DNA of 64,000 bases from Bacillus sp. 03113 (GTDB taxonomy: Bacteria > Bacillota > Bacilli > Bacillales > Cytobacillaceae). The stretch covers positions 1 through 64,000 of the forward strand of contig NZ_VATK01000022.1 of NCBI RefSeq assembly GCF_006546985.1. Reading direction: 5' to 3'. The translations under genes were made by a program, and so were the position numbers. This document shows, one piece after another, positions 54,808-63,585 of this stretch (position 1 is the first letter of the stretch; each line of letters opens with the position of its first letter). Under the pieces are notes generated by a model. That model made no database searches. It saw only the letters and a program-made list of their open reading frames with translations, and was not told the DNA's origin.

Positions 54808-55770
54808 TTATTTGTGGACAGGGCAGACGTTCGACCCACTTGGGAGGGCGGGTCTTGTTCCAATAACGACGGTGGCGTCTAGCTCGTCGGAACAGGCCAC
54901 CTGCGGTATAAGACCATTGCAAGCAAAGATTTCAACGGTATGTGGGGCCTGCCGCTTACTTGTTTCGACAAGCAGGTGACCGCCCGGTGCCAGCCAGAGT
55001 GGTGCCGCGGTCGCCACTCGTCTCTGGACATCAAGTCCGTCCACACCCCCATCGAGTGCCACTCGTGCTTCATGAATGCGGGCCTCCGGAGGTAGCCGCC
55101 CGATCGCTCCGGTAGGTACATAGGGTGCGTTGGCTACCAGAACGTCGACACGGCCTTGCAGTGTTGCGGGTAGCGGCTCGAAGAGGTCACCTTCGTATAC
55201 GTGACCACCGGCGGCATTGACGTTGCGACGAGCACACTTCACCGCGGCGGGATCAATATCTGTGGCGTACAACTCGATCCCTTTTATGGAAGCGGCCACT
55301 ACGGCGCCCACAGCGCCCGAGCCACAGCACAGGTCAACCACGACGGCTCCTGGACGTGTCATGTGAGTTGCCTTGTGGACGAGAAATTCGGTGCGGCGGC
55401 GGGGTACGAAGACTCCCGGGTCTACCGCTATCCGGAGACCGCAGAACTCCGCCCAGCCGATGACGTGTTCGATAGGCAAACCGGCTGCTCGCCGATTTAC
55501 CATATCGTCAAGGATGGCCGGCGTCCTTGCCGCGGAGATGAGCAATCTGGTCTCATCTTCAGCGAAAACACAACCGGCTGCCCGAAGCCTGGTGGCGATG
55601 ATTGTGCATATGTTATCTCCTTGAAAATCACTACAATTTACAAATGATCTTTTTACGGGATGGAGTGTTGCTTCATCAACATTTTTTAAAGTTTCAGCTT
55701 TAATTGTTAATTTACATTCATTTAAACAATTGAATTTCCCAAAGCTCAAAGATGCTTTCATTAAGTCCAT
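54808..55770 (-). CDS. PrmC-like putative N5-glutamine methyltransferase of actinobacterial type
   Basis: 320 residues as read, but the domain begins near residue 54 (TIIATRLRAAGCVFAEDE). Motifs are GVFVPRRRTEFLV, VVDLCCGSGAVGA (SAM loop) and VLVANAPYVP (NPPY-like NAPYVP). It reads like actinobacterial 'putative protein N(5)-glutamine methyltransferases' of about 260 residues. GC content and codon use are far above all neighbours from about 54830 to 55610. The first 53 codons are AT-rich, start at ATG 55770 after GGGGTGAGGG, and are not recognised. AAGGAG and an ATG at 55609 sit exactly at the GC boundary but are out of frame. The last 14 residues also look native. Function is inferred from family only. 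Confidence 0.8.
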   Translation of the reverse strand: MDLMKASLSFGKFNCLNECKLTIKAETLKNVDEATLHPVKRSFVNCSDFQGDNICTIIATRLRAAGCVFAEDETRLLISAARTPAILDDMVNRRAAGLPIEHVIGWAEFCGLRIAVDPGVFVPRRRTEFLVHKATHMTRPGAVVVDLCCGSGAVGAVVAASIKGIELYATDIDPAAVKCARRNVNAAGGHVYEGDLFEPLPATLQGRVDVLVANAPYVPTGAIGRLPPEARIHEARVALDGGVDGLDVQRRVATAAPLWLAPGGHLLVETSKRQAPHTVEIFACNGLIPQVACSDELDATVVIGTRPALPSGSNVCPVHK

Positions 55771-55924
55771 TTGTTTCCCTCACCCCATTTTAATCCAATT
55801 TATATTAAGTTTTCATCCAAAAATATTTCTAATTTCTTATTAGGTTTCTATGACTATTGTAAAAATTCCTTTTTCAACAACCTTGCTTCATTAGTACAAC
55901 TATATGTTAGACTTTTTATAAGAA

Positions 55925-56045
55925 GGCTTTGTTAAAGAATATGGTTGATAATAGTGGTTTTCATGAAACGCAGGAGGCAATCGATCTTTTTCTCTGCATT
56001 TCATGAAAAATGAGTCAAAAATCAACAGAATTATTTAACACAGTG
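55925..56045. mobile_element. 121-bp MITE-like long hairpin
   Basis: Terminal repeats GGCTTTGTTAAAG... (55925-55949) and its inverted partner (56021-56045) match at 18 of 25 positions. Inside, TCATGAAACGCAG (55961-55973) pairs with CTGCATTTCATGA (55994-56006) at 12 of 13. The whole unit can fold on itself. There is no coding capacity. The end GGCT-TTGTTAAA recalls IS ends common in Bacillus. It lies 59 bases before topB. The remaining 334-base gap holds no gene. Confidence 0.6.
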
Positions 56046-56104
56046 TAAAAAATGAACAAGACTTAAATCAATAATATTATGGAATAAAGGAGATAGACTC
56101 AAAA

Positions 56105-58267
56105 ATGGGAGTCCGATTAATACTAGCAGAAAAACCATCTGTATCAAAAAATATCGCAGATGCACTAAAAATAAAAAATAAGCAGGACGGTTATTTTGAA
56201 GGAAATGGCTATATAGTAACTTGGGCGTTTGGTCATTTGCTTCAACTCTACGATGCAAAGGATTACGATGACAAAATGTCTACTTGGAAAATGGAGAACT
56301 TTCCTTTTATTCCTCCTGTTTTTAAATACAAGGTAAAAGGTGACCCAAGGAATAAGGACAAGCCAGATAAAGGTGCTCAAAAACAGCTGAAAATTATCCA
56401 AAGCTTAATGAGAAGAAGGGACATTGAGGCGATTATTTCGGCTTGTGACTATGATCGTGAAGGGCAAATTATAGGAGACAGTATCATCTATAACCTCAAA
56501 AACGATAAAAATGTTTACCGATTATTATTAAACGAATGGACTCCAGTTGAGGTGTTAAAAGGATTAGAAAACATAAAGTTAAATTCAGAGCTAAAGCCTT
56601 TACAGGATGCAGGAGTCAGCCGTCAATGGGCAGATTGGGTGATCGGAATAAACTTAACATCTGTGGCTACCTTAAAATATCAAAAAGGAAAAGGTAAGGC
56701 ATTAAATGTTGGCAGAGTCTTACTCCCAACGTTAAAAATTATTTATGATCGGGATAGAGAGATTGAAAACTTTGTTCCAGAAAATTATTACAAGCTCCAA
56801 GCAACCTTTAAAACGAAAGATGAACAGCTATATGATGGGACTTATTTTGAAGGGAAAGAAGAAAAGTTTAAAACGAAAGAATCGTTAGAAGAGATCCAAC
56901 AGGCCTTATTCAATAAAGATGCGATTGTAAGTGATAAGCAAGTACAAAAGAAAAAAGAATATCCTCCTTATTTATTTAACCTATCCAATTTACAAGGATA
57001 TATTACCAATAAATATAAGGGATGGACTTCCGATAAAGTATTAAAGGTTGCTCAATCACTATATGAGAAAAAATTTATCACATATCCTCGTACGGCGAGT
57101 GTAGCCCTAGAAGAAAGTCTCGTCGGTAAAACGGCAAAGGTATTAGAAAAACTAACGGATGATCTGCCGTATAAAGATGAAATTAAATTTGTTAAGTCAA
57201 AAAGGATATTCGATAACTCCAAGATAGAAAGTCATAGTGCGATTATTCCTACATATTTAAAGCCAAAGAAACTGACTCCTGATGAAGAGAAAGTATATAT
57301 GGCTATAAAAAATCGATTCATTATGCAATTTATGCCAATTGCAGAGTATGAAGAAACAAGACTTGAAACAAAAATAAGTGGCATAGATATTAAGGGAATA
57401 TTTATATCCAAAGGAAAAGTACAACTTGTGGAAGGGTGGAAAAAGGTAGAGAGTATCCAATCGAAAGATACCATTTTACCACTTGTTCAAGTGAATGAGG
57501 GTGTACACATAGTAAAACATGAAATAACCTCTCATGTGACGAAGCCTCCTCAGCATCATACAGAAAAAACATTGCTTCGAGTTATGGAAACATGTGGAAA
57601 AAATTATGACAGCGATGGAAACAGTGAGGAAGGATTGAATGCGATTCTAAGTGGTTTTAGTATTGGCACCCCTGCTACACGAGCTGAAACAATCAAAAAA
57701 TTGAAAGATGTAGGTTATATATTGATGCAAAATAAAAATCTGTTGTGTACAGACCTAGGTATTAAGTTAGTGGAAACATTTCCTATAACAGATTTATTCA
57801 ATTTAGAATTTACTGGCCGCCTTGAAAAATCATTATTTGATATTGAAAAAAGAAACTATAGTAAACAAGAGTTTTTAGAGTTTATCTTTGATTTTACCGC
57901 AAAATCAGTGGAGAGAATAAAGGTTGAAAAAGAGATAACCATTCATGAAGTAACGATGAAAAGAAAGACCAATGAAGTGTTGGGAAAATGTCCTCAATGT
58001 GGAAATGCTGTTATTGAAGGACAAAAAGGCTTCGGCTGCAGCAACTGGAAAAACGGATGTAAGTTTGTTGTTTGGAAAAACGATAAATTTTTAGCGACGA
58101 TGAAGAAAAAGCCTACTAAAACAATGGTAAAGGCGTTATTGAAAAATGGCGTAGCACCGGTAAAGGGGTTAACGAGTAAAAAAGGGACAAAGTTTGATGC
58201 GAACTTACGCTATGAGAAAAACCCTGATAATGAATATTTTAGCTGGAAGATGGAGTTTGAAAAATAG
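56105..58267 (+). CDS. topB: DNA topoisomerase III
   Basis: 720 residues, type IA. Toprim domain with LAEKPSVSKNIADAL and ACDYDREGQIIGD (metal Asp residues), the active-site Tyr327 in FITYPRTAS, GTPATRAETI, and a C-terminal zinc ribbon (CPQCGN with FGCSNWKNGCKF) plus a second topo C-terminal repeat. It decatenates and relaxes negatively supercoiled DNA. AAAGGAGATAG precedes the ATG. TopB genes occur both on chromosomes and in conjugative elements. No integrase or relaxase is near, so I read it as chromosomal. Confidence 0.95.
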   Translation: MGVRLILAEKPSVSKNIADALKIKNKQDGYFEGNGYIVTWAFGHLLQLYDAKDYDDKMSTWKMENFPFIPPVFKYKVKGDPRNKDKPDKGAQKQLKIIQSLMRRRDIEAIISACDYDREGQIIGDSIIYNLKNDKNVYRLLLNEWTPVEVLKGLENIKLNSELKPLQDAGVSRQWADWVIGINLTSVATLKYQKGKGKALNVGRVLLPTLKIIYDRDREIENFVPENYYKLQATFKTKDEQLYDGTYFEGKEEKFKTKESLEEIQQALFNKDAIVSDKQVQKKKEYPPYLFNLSNLQGYITNKYKGWTSDKVLKVAQSLYEKKFITYPRTASVALEESLVGKTAKVLEKLTDDLPYKDEIKFVKSKRIFDNSKIESHSAIIPTYLKPKKLTPDEEKVYMAIKNRFIMQFMPIAEYEETRLETKISGIDIKGIFISKGKVQLVEGWKKVESIQSKDTILPLVQVNEGVHIVKHEITSHVTKPPQHHTEKTLLRVMETCGKNYDSDGNSEEGLNAILSGFSIGTPATRAETIKKLKDVGYILMQNKNLLCTDLGIKLVETFPITDLFNLEFTGRLEKSLFDIEKRNYSKQEFLEFIFDFTAKSVERIKVEKEITIHEVTMKRKTNEVLGKCPQCGNAVIEGQKGFGCSNWKNGCKFVVWKNDKFLATMKKKPTKTMVKALLKNGVAPVKGLTSKKGTKFDANLRYEKNPDNEYFSWKMEFEK

Positions 58268-58492
58268 TATGATAAAAATGAAAATTTTTAAGTTCCTTTC
58301 ATTAATTGCAGATTTAAATAAAGTTGCACCGTTTCACCCCTTTTTGACTTTACGCATAATAATTTCTACCCCATGACATACTACTAGTAGCCTGAAGAGA
58401 TATGATAGTCAATCAAAGCTGCTTTAACAGGTCAGAGTGGTACAAGACTTTTTGCAGGTATATTCAAAAAGTTATAGGCAGGAGGGTTAGAT

Positions 58493-58651
58493 ATGAATAA
58501 GTCGGATGTCACTACTAAAAAGGCACAGACACAAGAAGAAATTAATAAATTTAGTGAAGTCAACGAATTCAACCATGAACGTAACCATGTTGCCAAAGCT
58601 CAAAAACAAATGTCATCACAAGAGACAGCTGGGGTATTCGATCCAGAATAA
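58493..58651 (+). CDS. Small polar protein, 52 aa, possibly spore-associated
   Basis: Not recognised. ATG 58493 is eight bases after AGGAGGG. The product is very polar, rich in N, Q, K and E (KKAQTQEEINKFSEVNEFN), has no cysteine or membrane segment, and ends in GVFDPE. Composition is like small acid-soluble or forespore-specific proteins, but it lacks the recognisable SASP motifs. A clear terminator follows, so it is a single-gene unit. Confidence 0.6.
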   Translation: MNKSDVTTKKAQTQEEINKFSEVNEFNHERNHVAKAQKQMSSQETAGVFDPE

Positions 58652-58679
58652 CACATCCCTCTCTGTTAAAATAAAGCCG

Positions 58680-58727
58680 ACTCCAGACTGCGGATTTAAT
58701 TCTCGCAATGCTGGAGTTTCTTTTTTC
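58680..58727 (+). terminator. Terminator after the 52-aa protein
   Basis: ACTCCAGACTGCG pairs with CGCAATGCTGGAGT (small internal mismatch), followed by TTTCTTTTTT. Confidence 0.82.
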
Positions 58728-58747
58728 AGTAAGGGTTATATATCCTG

Positions 58748-59317
58748 TCACAGATTGTCTAATAAATTTTCATTTTCATTATTAAAAGTCAAAACCTTTT
58801 CAACCGGCTCATATGATTTTCCATAAAAATGTTGGTCCTTATATGTGTGAATCATATCATATGTTTTTTTCATCGCCTCATAAATCATTTCTTCCGACTC
58901 TTTATTTGGTGCCCAATAAAGAATCTCCAGCTTATTAACCTCTTTTGTGGCTAAGGATCTTCTTCGATACCCAATTGACATAGCATGCTCAAACCCTTCA
59001 CGCTTATAAAAATGCAGCCTTTTCTCGGTATCACTGTCTTCATAGTTAACTGGCTCTACCTCAAGTAGAATTGGTTTTCCTTTTCGTTTCATTTTTTCAA
59101 TAAGTTTATGACCTAATCCCTGGCCGCGAGCATTTTTTGAAACAAAGAGATAATCAATAAATACAAAGCTGTCTAGTTCAACATACATTAAAACATGATT
59201 AGGGCCGTCATCTTTATGATATATATCTGAACGCTCTATAAGTAATGTTTCCATATGCTCTTTTGATTTCATTTCTTCCACGGGGAAGTATTGATTTAAT
59301 TTTTCATACCAATGCAT
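58748..59317 (-). CDS. yjbC: GNAT-family acetyltransferase, YjbC-like
   Basis: 189 residues. The GNAT acetyl-CoA loop is ARGQGLGHKLIEKMK, preceded by the FIDYLFVSKN strand. The opening MHWYEKLNQYFPVEEMKSKEHMETLL and RRRSLATKEVNKLEILYW match YjbC of B. subtilis. Start 59317 has AAAGGAG upstream; the longer frame to 59416 is leader. Substrate unknown. B. subtilis has yjbC next to spx, which is not present here. Confidence 0.85.
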   Translation of the reverse strand: MHWYEKLNQYFPVEEMKSKEHMETLLIERSDIYHKDDGPNHVLMYVELDSFVFIDYLFVSKNARGQGLGHKLIEKMKRKGKPILLEVEPVNYEDSDTEKRLHFYKREGFEHAMSIGYRRRSLATKEVNKLEILYWAPNKESEEMIYEAMKKTYDMIHTYKDQHFYGKSYEPVEKVLTFNNENENLLDNL

Positions 59318-59509
59318 TGAAATATACTCCTTTTTAACAGTTTTCCTGAAAAATAGTTCACTAATCCTGAAAGTCTTTATTGGAAGTATTTGTGGATTTC
59401 CGCATTTAATACCCATTTCTTTTTAGTCCAAATAAAAAATCCCACCTTAGTTAAAGGACGTATAGATCCTTTTTCAATTCTCATACTAAAAAGAAAAGGA
59501 GGGATAAGA

Positions 59510-59692
59510 ATGGCAAAAAGGACAAAGAAAAAGGATGCTGCTCAAAAGAATAAGCAAGGGTTTGATTCAAGTATGATTGATTCAGAATTCTCTAAGGAAT
59601 TTGGCAGCGCCAACGCGAATGAAGCTCATAAAAATAAAGCAAAAAAAGAAAAAGCATTCAAAAATCAAGGCGAGTGGAATGGGATGCAGTGA
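59510..59692 (+). CDS. Small basic protein, 60 aa, probable spore component
   Basis: Not firmly recognised. ATG 59510 follows AAAGGAGGGAT, an excellent site; the frame from 59390 is spurious. MAKRTKKKDAAQKNKQGFD is strongly basic, then an acidic middle (DSEFSKEFG) with NANEAHKNKAKKEKA. Composition and gene size resemble minor SASPs such as SspO, K and P types. It is divergent from yjbC. Confidence 0.65.
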   Translation: MAKRTKKKDAAQKNKQGFDSSMIDSEFSKEFGSANANEAHKNKAKKEKAFKNQGEWNGMQ

Positions 59693-59756
59693 TAAAAAGT
59701 TAACTATATTTCCATAAAGGTTAATCTGAACATCATACAAAGGGGTAAATTCTAAG

Positions 59757-59888
59757 ATGACACAATCTAAAAGCCAACAAGAACGTCAATGGAAAAATCG
59801 AAAACAATCGCAAAATCCGCATGGTGAAGTCAAGTCTTTTGAACAGCTAGTGAATGATGCCCGGAAAAATGAAACTGAAAATAAATAA
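59757..59888 (+). CDS. Small polar protein, 43 aa
   Basis: Not recognised. Rich in Q, K, N and E, no hydrophobic core; begins MTQSKSQQERQWKNRK and ends NETENK. AAGGGG lies about 11 bases before the ATG. It follows the 60-aa basic protein by 64 bases and may be co-transcribed with it. Confidence 0.5.
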   Translation: MTQSKSQQERQWKNRKQSQNPHGEVKSFEQLVNDARKNETENK

Positions 59889-60003
59889 CGACATGCAATA
59901 CTAAGATTAATTAGTAAAAGGACTATACTTAGAAAGAGGATGATATAAATAAGCCTTTAGGGAATATTTGTATCATTCTCTTTTTATTTTTTTATATAAT
60001 AGT

Positions 60004-60017
60004 TGAAACCGCTTTCT
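60004..60017 (+). promoter_or_regulatory. cre-like or GalR operator before galR
   Basis: TGAAACCGCTTTCT matches 13 of 14 positions of the CcpA cre consensus TGWAARCGYTWNCW. It is just upstream of TTGGTA (60022-60027), 17 bases, TAGTAA (60045-60050), a plausible promoter for galR. Confidence 0.55.
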
Positions 60018-60089
60018 TTATTTGGTAAAATTCACTTATAAAGTTAGTAAAAGTTTAGTAAAATGAAAGAATGGTAGGTGATAAGGTAA

Positions 60090-61115
60090 ATGGCTACTAT
60101 TAAAGAAATAGCGCAGCTAGCTAACGTTTCTAGTGCTACAGTTTCACGAGTATTAAACGGGGATAAAACCTTATCAGTAGCTCTAGAAACTCGGCAGCGA
60201 ATTTTAGAAGCTTCTAAATCATTAGGTTATCAACCGGTAAGAAAGCGAAAGGAACCAATAAAAGCCCCAGATGCTGCCAAAATAGGAATTATTTTATCGC
60301 GCTCGCAAGAAGAAGAGTTGGAGGATCCTTATTTCTTATCTATTCGTCAAGGAATTGAGAACGAATGTAAGGATCAAGGGATTTATTCGACTAAGGTTAT
60401 TCGATTAACAGGCTTTTATACGGAGAAAATGCTAACGGATTTAGATGGCTTAATTGTAGTTGGAGGCATTAGTTTAAAAATGCTAAGCACCGTCTTTGAT
60501 CACTTGGATCATGTAGTGTTTGTTAACTATCAATCTAAGGATGATCAGTATGATTCGGTTTTAATTGATTACGAAAAAGCAACGAATGTCGCTTTAGATC
60601 ATTTGTTAAGCCTAGGTTACCAAAGAATTGGCTTTATTGGTGGGAAAGAAAGAGAACGGTCTTTTGAAAGTAGACCAGTAATTGAAGATAAGCGTCAAAT
60701 CACTTTTGAAAAACGATTAAAAAAAGAAGGGCTGTTTAATCCAAATTATATGTTTATTGATGAGTTTACAATGGCTCATGGCTATCAAATAATGAAACAA
60801 GTGATTGAACAAAAGAATCTTCCAGAAGCATTTTTTGTAGCAAGTGATTCCATGGCTATTGGAGCAATTCGTGCATTGCATGAAGCAAATTTGTCCATTC
60901 CAAACGATGTTTCTATTGTGAGCTTTAACGGCATTGAAATGTCTCAATTTTCAAGCCCGCCCTTAACAACAATAAAAGTAGAAACTGAACAAATGGGAAG
61001 AGTCAGTGTAAAGCTGCTTCTTGACAGAATTAAAGGAAGGGAAATCCCCTTAAAGGTACTTGTACCTACTAAGTTAATAGTGAGAGAAAGCTGTGGAGCA
61101 AGAACAAAAAAATAA
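60090..61115 (+). CDS. galR: LacI-family repressor GalR
   Basis: 341 residues. N-terminal helix-turn-helix IAQLANVSSATVSRVLNG and hinge region (about residues 45-60), then the periplasmic-binding-protein-like sensor domain with FVASDSMAIGAIRALHEA and SIVSFNGIEMSQFSSPPLTTI. LacI proteins next to galK usually control the galactose genes. It probably also binds the dyad upstream of its own gene. ATG follows GGTAGGTGATAAGG. Confidence 0.88.
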   Translation: MATIKEIAQLANVSSATVSRVLNGDKTLSVALETRQRILEASKSLGYQPVRKRKEPIKAPDAAKIGIILSRSQEEELEDPYFLSIRQGIENECKDQGIYSTKVIRLTGFYTEKMLTDLDGLIVVGGISLKMLSTVFDHLDHVVFVNYQSKDDQYDSVLIDYEKATNVALDHLLSLGYQRIGFIGGKERERSFESRPVIEDKRQITFEKRLKKEGLFNPNYMFIDEFTMAHGYQIMKQVIEQKNLPEAFFVASDSMAIGAIRALHEANLSIPNDVSIVSFNGIEMSQFSSPPLTTIKVETEQMGRVSVKLLLDRIKGREIPLKVLVPTKLIVRESCGARTKK

Positions 61116-61202
61116 TGCAAATGTTTCAAAAAATGTTCTTGCATTATTCAAAGTCTTTATATTTTCCATTATCTTCATATTAAAAAAGAAGGGTTGATAT
61201 CA

Positions 61203-62393
61203 ATGAAACAAGTACTTGTCGAAAAATTCATAGATTTGTATAACACTGATCAGAACCTTCGTGTTTTTTTTGCACCCGGCCGCATTAATTTAATTGGAGA
61301 ACACACAGATTATAATGGAGGGCATGTTTTCCCTTGTTCCCTTAGCATAGGTACGTATGCCGTTGCTCGAAAAAGAGAAGATCAAAAAATTAAATTATTT
61401 TCAGAGAACTTCCAACAGCAAGGGATGATCGAGTTTAATTTGAATGATCTTGTATTTGAAGAAGGACATGATTGGGCTAATTTTCCTAAAGGGATTGTTA
61501 AAGCCTTAATCGATCATGGTTATGTAATTGATCAAGGATTTGATGTACTATTTTATGGGAATATTCCGAATGGTGCAGGATTATCTTCTTCTGCTTCAAT
61601 TGAACTAGCAACAGCTGTGATGTTAAAAGGGTTATTTCAATTAGATGTAGAAATGATAGATTTAGTGAAATTATCCCAACTAACAGAAAATGAATTTATT
61701 GGTGTGAATTGTGGGATTATGGATCAATTTTCCATTGGCATGGGGAAAAAGGATCGCGCTATCTTATTGAAGTGTGATACGCTTGAATACACATACAGTC
61801 CAATTCAACTTTTAAATGCATCTTTAGTGATAAGTAATACGAATAAAAAACGTGAATTGGCTTCATCAAAGTATAATGAGCGTCGCAGCGAATGTGAAGA
61901 AGCACTAAAACAATTGCAAAATTCATTAGCGGTTGAGTCCTTATGTGATGTAACAATCAATCAATTTTTAGAGCAGAAGCATTTAATTCAAAATGAAGTC
62001 AATCAAAAGAGAGCACAGCATGTGATTTATGAAAATGAAAGGACCATTCGAGCTGTCGAAAAGTTAAAGGAGGGTGATCTAAAAGGTTTCGGGCAATTAA
62101 TGAATGAATCACATCAATCTTTACGAGATTACTATGAAGTAACTGGGATTGAATTAGATACTTTAGTAGAAGCTGCTTGGGCAGAAGAAGGAGTCATTGG
62201 CTCTCGCATGACAGGTGCAGGCTTTGGAGGATGTACAGTAAGTATTGTAGAGAATGATAAAATTGATCAGTTTATACGCAATGTTGGTCAAAAATATCAG
62301 GATCAAACAGGATTAACTGCTGATTTTTACGTGGTAGAAATCGGTGATGGTGCAAAAGAAATAACAGAGAAGATTTTATCAGGGAGGAAATAA
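61203..62393 (+). CDS. galK: Galactokinase
   Basis: 396 residues. GALK signature [23 protein letters not shown] loop [32 protein letters not shown] (with the catalytic Asp) and [14 protein letters not shown]. It phosphorylates galactose at C1 with ATP. ATG 61203 with AGAAGGG at a normal distance is preferred to the upstream TTG. galE starts two bases after its stop, so they are one operon. Confidence 0.95.
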   Translation: MKQVLVEKFIDLYNTDQNLRVFFAPGRINLIGEHTDYNGGHVFPCSLSIGTYAVARKREDQKIKLFSENFQQQGMIEFNLNDLVFEEGHDWANFPKGIVKALIDHGYVIDQGFDVLFYGNIPNGAGLSSSASIELATAVMLKGLFQLDVEMIDLVKLSQLTENEFIGVNCGIMDQFSIGMGKKDRAILLKCDTLEYTYSPIQLLNASLVISNTNKKRELASSKYNERRSECEEALKQLQNSLAVESLCDVTINQFLEQKHLIQNEVNQKRAQHVIYENERTIRAVEKLKEGDLKGFGQLMNESHQSLRDYYEVTGIELDTLVEAAWAEEGVIGSRMTGAGFGGCTVSIVENDKIDQFIRNVGQKYQDQTGLTADFYVVEIGDGAKEITEKILSGRK

Positions 62394-62394
62394 A

Positions 62395-63405
62395 ATGTCT
62401 ATTTTAGTTTGTGGTGGAGCTGGATATATAGGAAGTCATACGGTTTCAGAATTGCTTGATAAAGGAGAAGATGTCATTGTTTTAGATAATCTTCAAAAAG
62501 GTCATGTTCATGCGGTTTTAGATGGTGCAAGACTAGTAGTCGGTGATTTAAGAGATAAGGATTTTCTTGAAAAGGTTTTTACTGAAAATAACATTGAAGC
62601 TGTCATGCATTTTTCCGCAGATTCTTTAGTGGGAGAAAGTGTCGAAGATCCATTGAAATATTATGATAACAATGTGTATGGGGCTATTTGTCTATTACAG
62701 GCGATGAAGAATCATAATGTAAAAAAAATCGTTTTTTCTTCTACAGCAGCAACATACGGAGAGCCAAAAAATATTCCTATTTTAGAAACAGAGCCTACCA
62801 TTCCAACAAATCCATATGGGGAAACAAAGCTTGCCATTGAAAAGGCATTAAAGTGGTCAGAAAATGCGTATGGATTAAAATACGTAGTTCTCCGTTATTT
62901 TAATGTTGCTGGAGCTCATATGAAAGGAAAGCTTGGAGAAGATCATGATCCTGAGACACATCTTATCCCGATTATTTTACAGGTCGCATTAGGGAAAAGA
63001 GATAAATTAATGGTATTTGGTGATGATTACGATACACACGATGGAACTTGTATTCGTGATTACATACATGTAACGGATCTTGCTGATGCTCATATTTTAG
63101 CTCTTGAAAAACTTCGAAAAGAGAACACGAGTGGAACATATAATCTAGGAAATGGAAATGGGTTTACAGTTAAAGAGATGATTGACGCTGCTAGAAAGGT
63201 TACCGGGAAAGAAATCCCAGCAGAAATTGCTCCTCGTAGAGCAGGTGACCCAGCAAAGCTTGTGGCATCCTCTGAAAAAGCAATAAAAGAGCTTGGCTGG
63301 AAGCCTCGTTATACTTCAATCGAAGAAATGATCGAAAGTGCTTGGAAATGGTTTTTACAGCATCCAAATGGCTATGAAGAAAGCAATAAAAAAGTTAATT
63401 CATAA
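62395..63405 (+). CDS. galE: UDP-glucose 4-epimerase
   Basis: 336 residues, short-chain dehydrogenase fold. [10 protein letters not shown] binds [15 protein letters not shown] carries the Ser/Thr, and [14 protein letters not shown] the Tyr and Lys of the catalytic triad. It interconverts UDP-glucose and UDP-galactose. Immediately downstream of galK with AGGGAGGAAAT. A terminator separates it from galT. Confidence 0.95.
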   Translation: MSILVCGGAGYIGSHTVSELLDKGEDVIVLDNLQKGHVHAVLDGARLVVGDLRDKDFLEKVFTENNIEAVMHFSADSLVGESVEDPLKYYDNNVYGAICLLQAMKNHNVKKIVFSSTAATYGEPKNIPILETEPTIPTNPYGETKLAIEKALKWSENAYGLKYVVLRYFNVAGAHMKGKLGEDHDPETHLIPIILQVALGKRDKLMVFGDDYDTHDGTCIRDYIHVTDLADAHILALEKLRKENTSGTYNLGNGNGFTVKEMIDAARKVTGKEIPAEIAPRRAGDPAKLVASSEKAIKELGWKPRYTSIEEMIESAWKWFLQHPNGYEESNKKVNS

Positions 63406-63480
63406 TTAAGCCGGATACTTTTATAAAAGTCCGACGGATGTCTAGGCTCTAGTACCTATCCCTTATGGTAAAATAACCTC

Positions 63481-63528
63481 ATGACTCTAAAAGCAAAAAA
63501 TACTTTTAGAGTCATGATTCTTTTTTAC
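63481..63528 (+). terminator. Terminator between galE and galT
   Basis: ATGACTCTAAAAG pairs perfectly with CTTTTAGAGTCAT over a 9-base loop, then TTCTTTTTT. Confidence 0.87.
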
Positions 63529-63534
63529 AAATGA

Positions 63535-63548
63535 AGTAAGCGCTTTTT
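63535..63548 (+). promoter_or_regulatory. cre-like or GalR operator before galT
   Basis: AGTAAGCGCTTTTT, with a core AAGCGCTT palindrome, lies between the galE terminator and galT. It resembles both cre and LacI-family operators. Confidence 0.5.
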
Positions 63549-63585
63549 TAAAAAATGAAAAATGTTTTTGAAAGGAAGAATCCCT

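Noticed and set aside
55561-55609. ATG at 55609 with a fine ribosome site as the start of a gene
   Set aside because: It stops after 16 codons; kept only as evidence of a boundary or frameshift.
55201-55647. Plus-strand open frame within the GC-rich block
   Set aside because: GC-rich DNA keeps non-coding frames open; only the minus strand encodes recognisable motifs.
56105-58267. topB as sign of an integrative conjugative element
   Set aside because: No integrase, relaxase, replication protein, att-like repeats or transfer genes are near.
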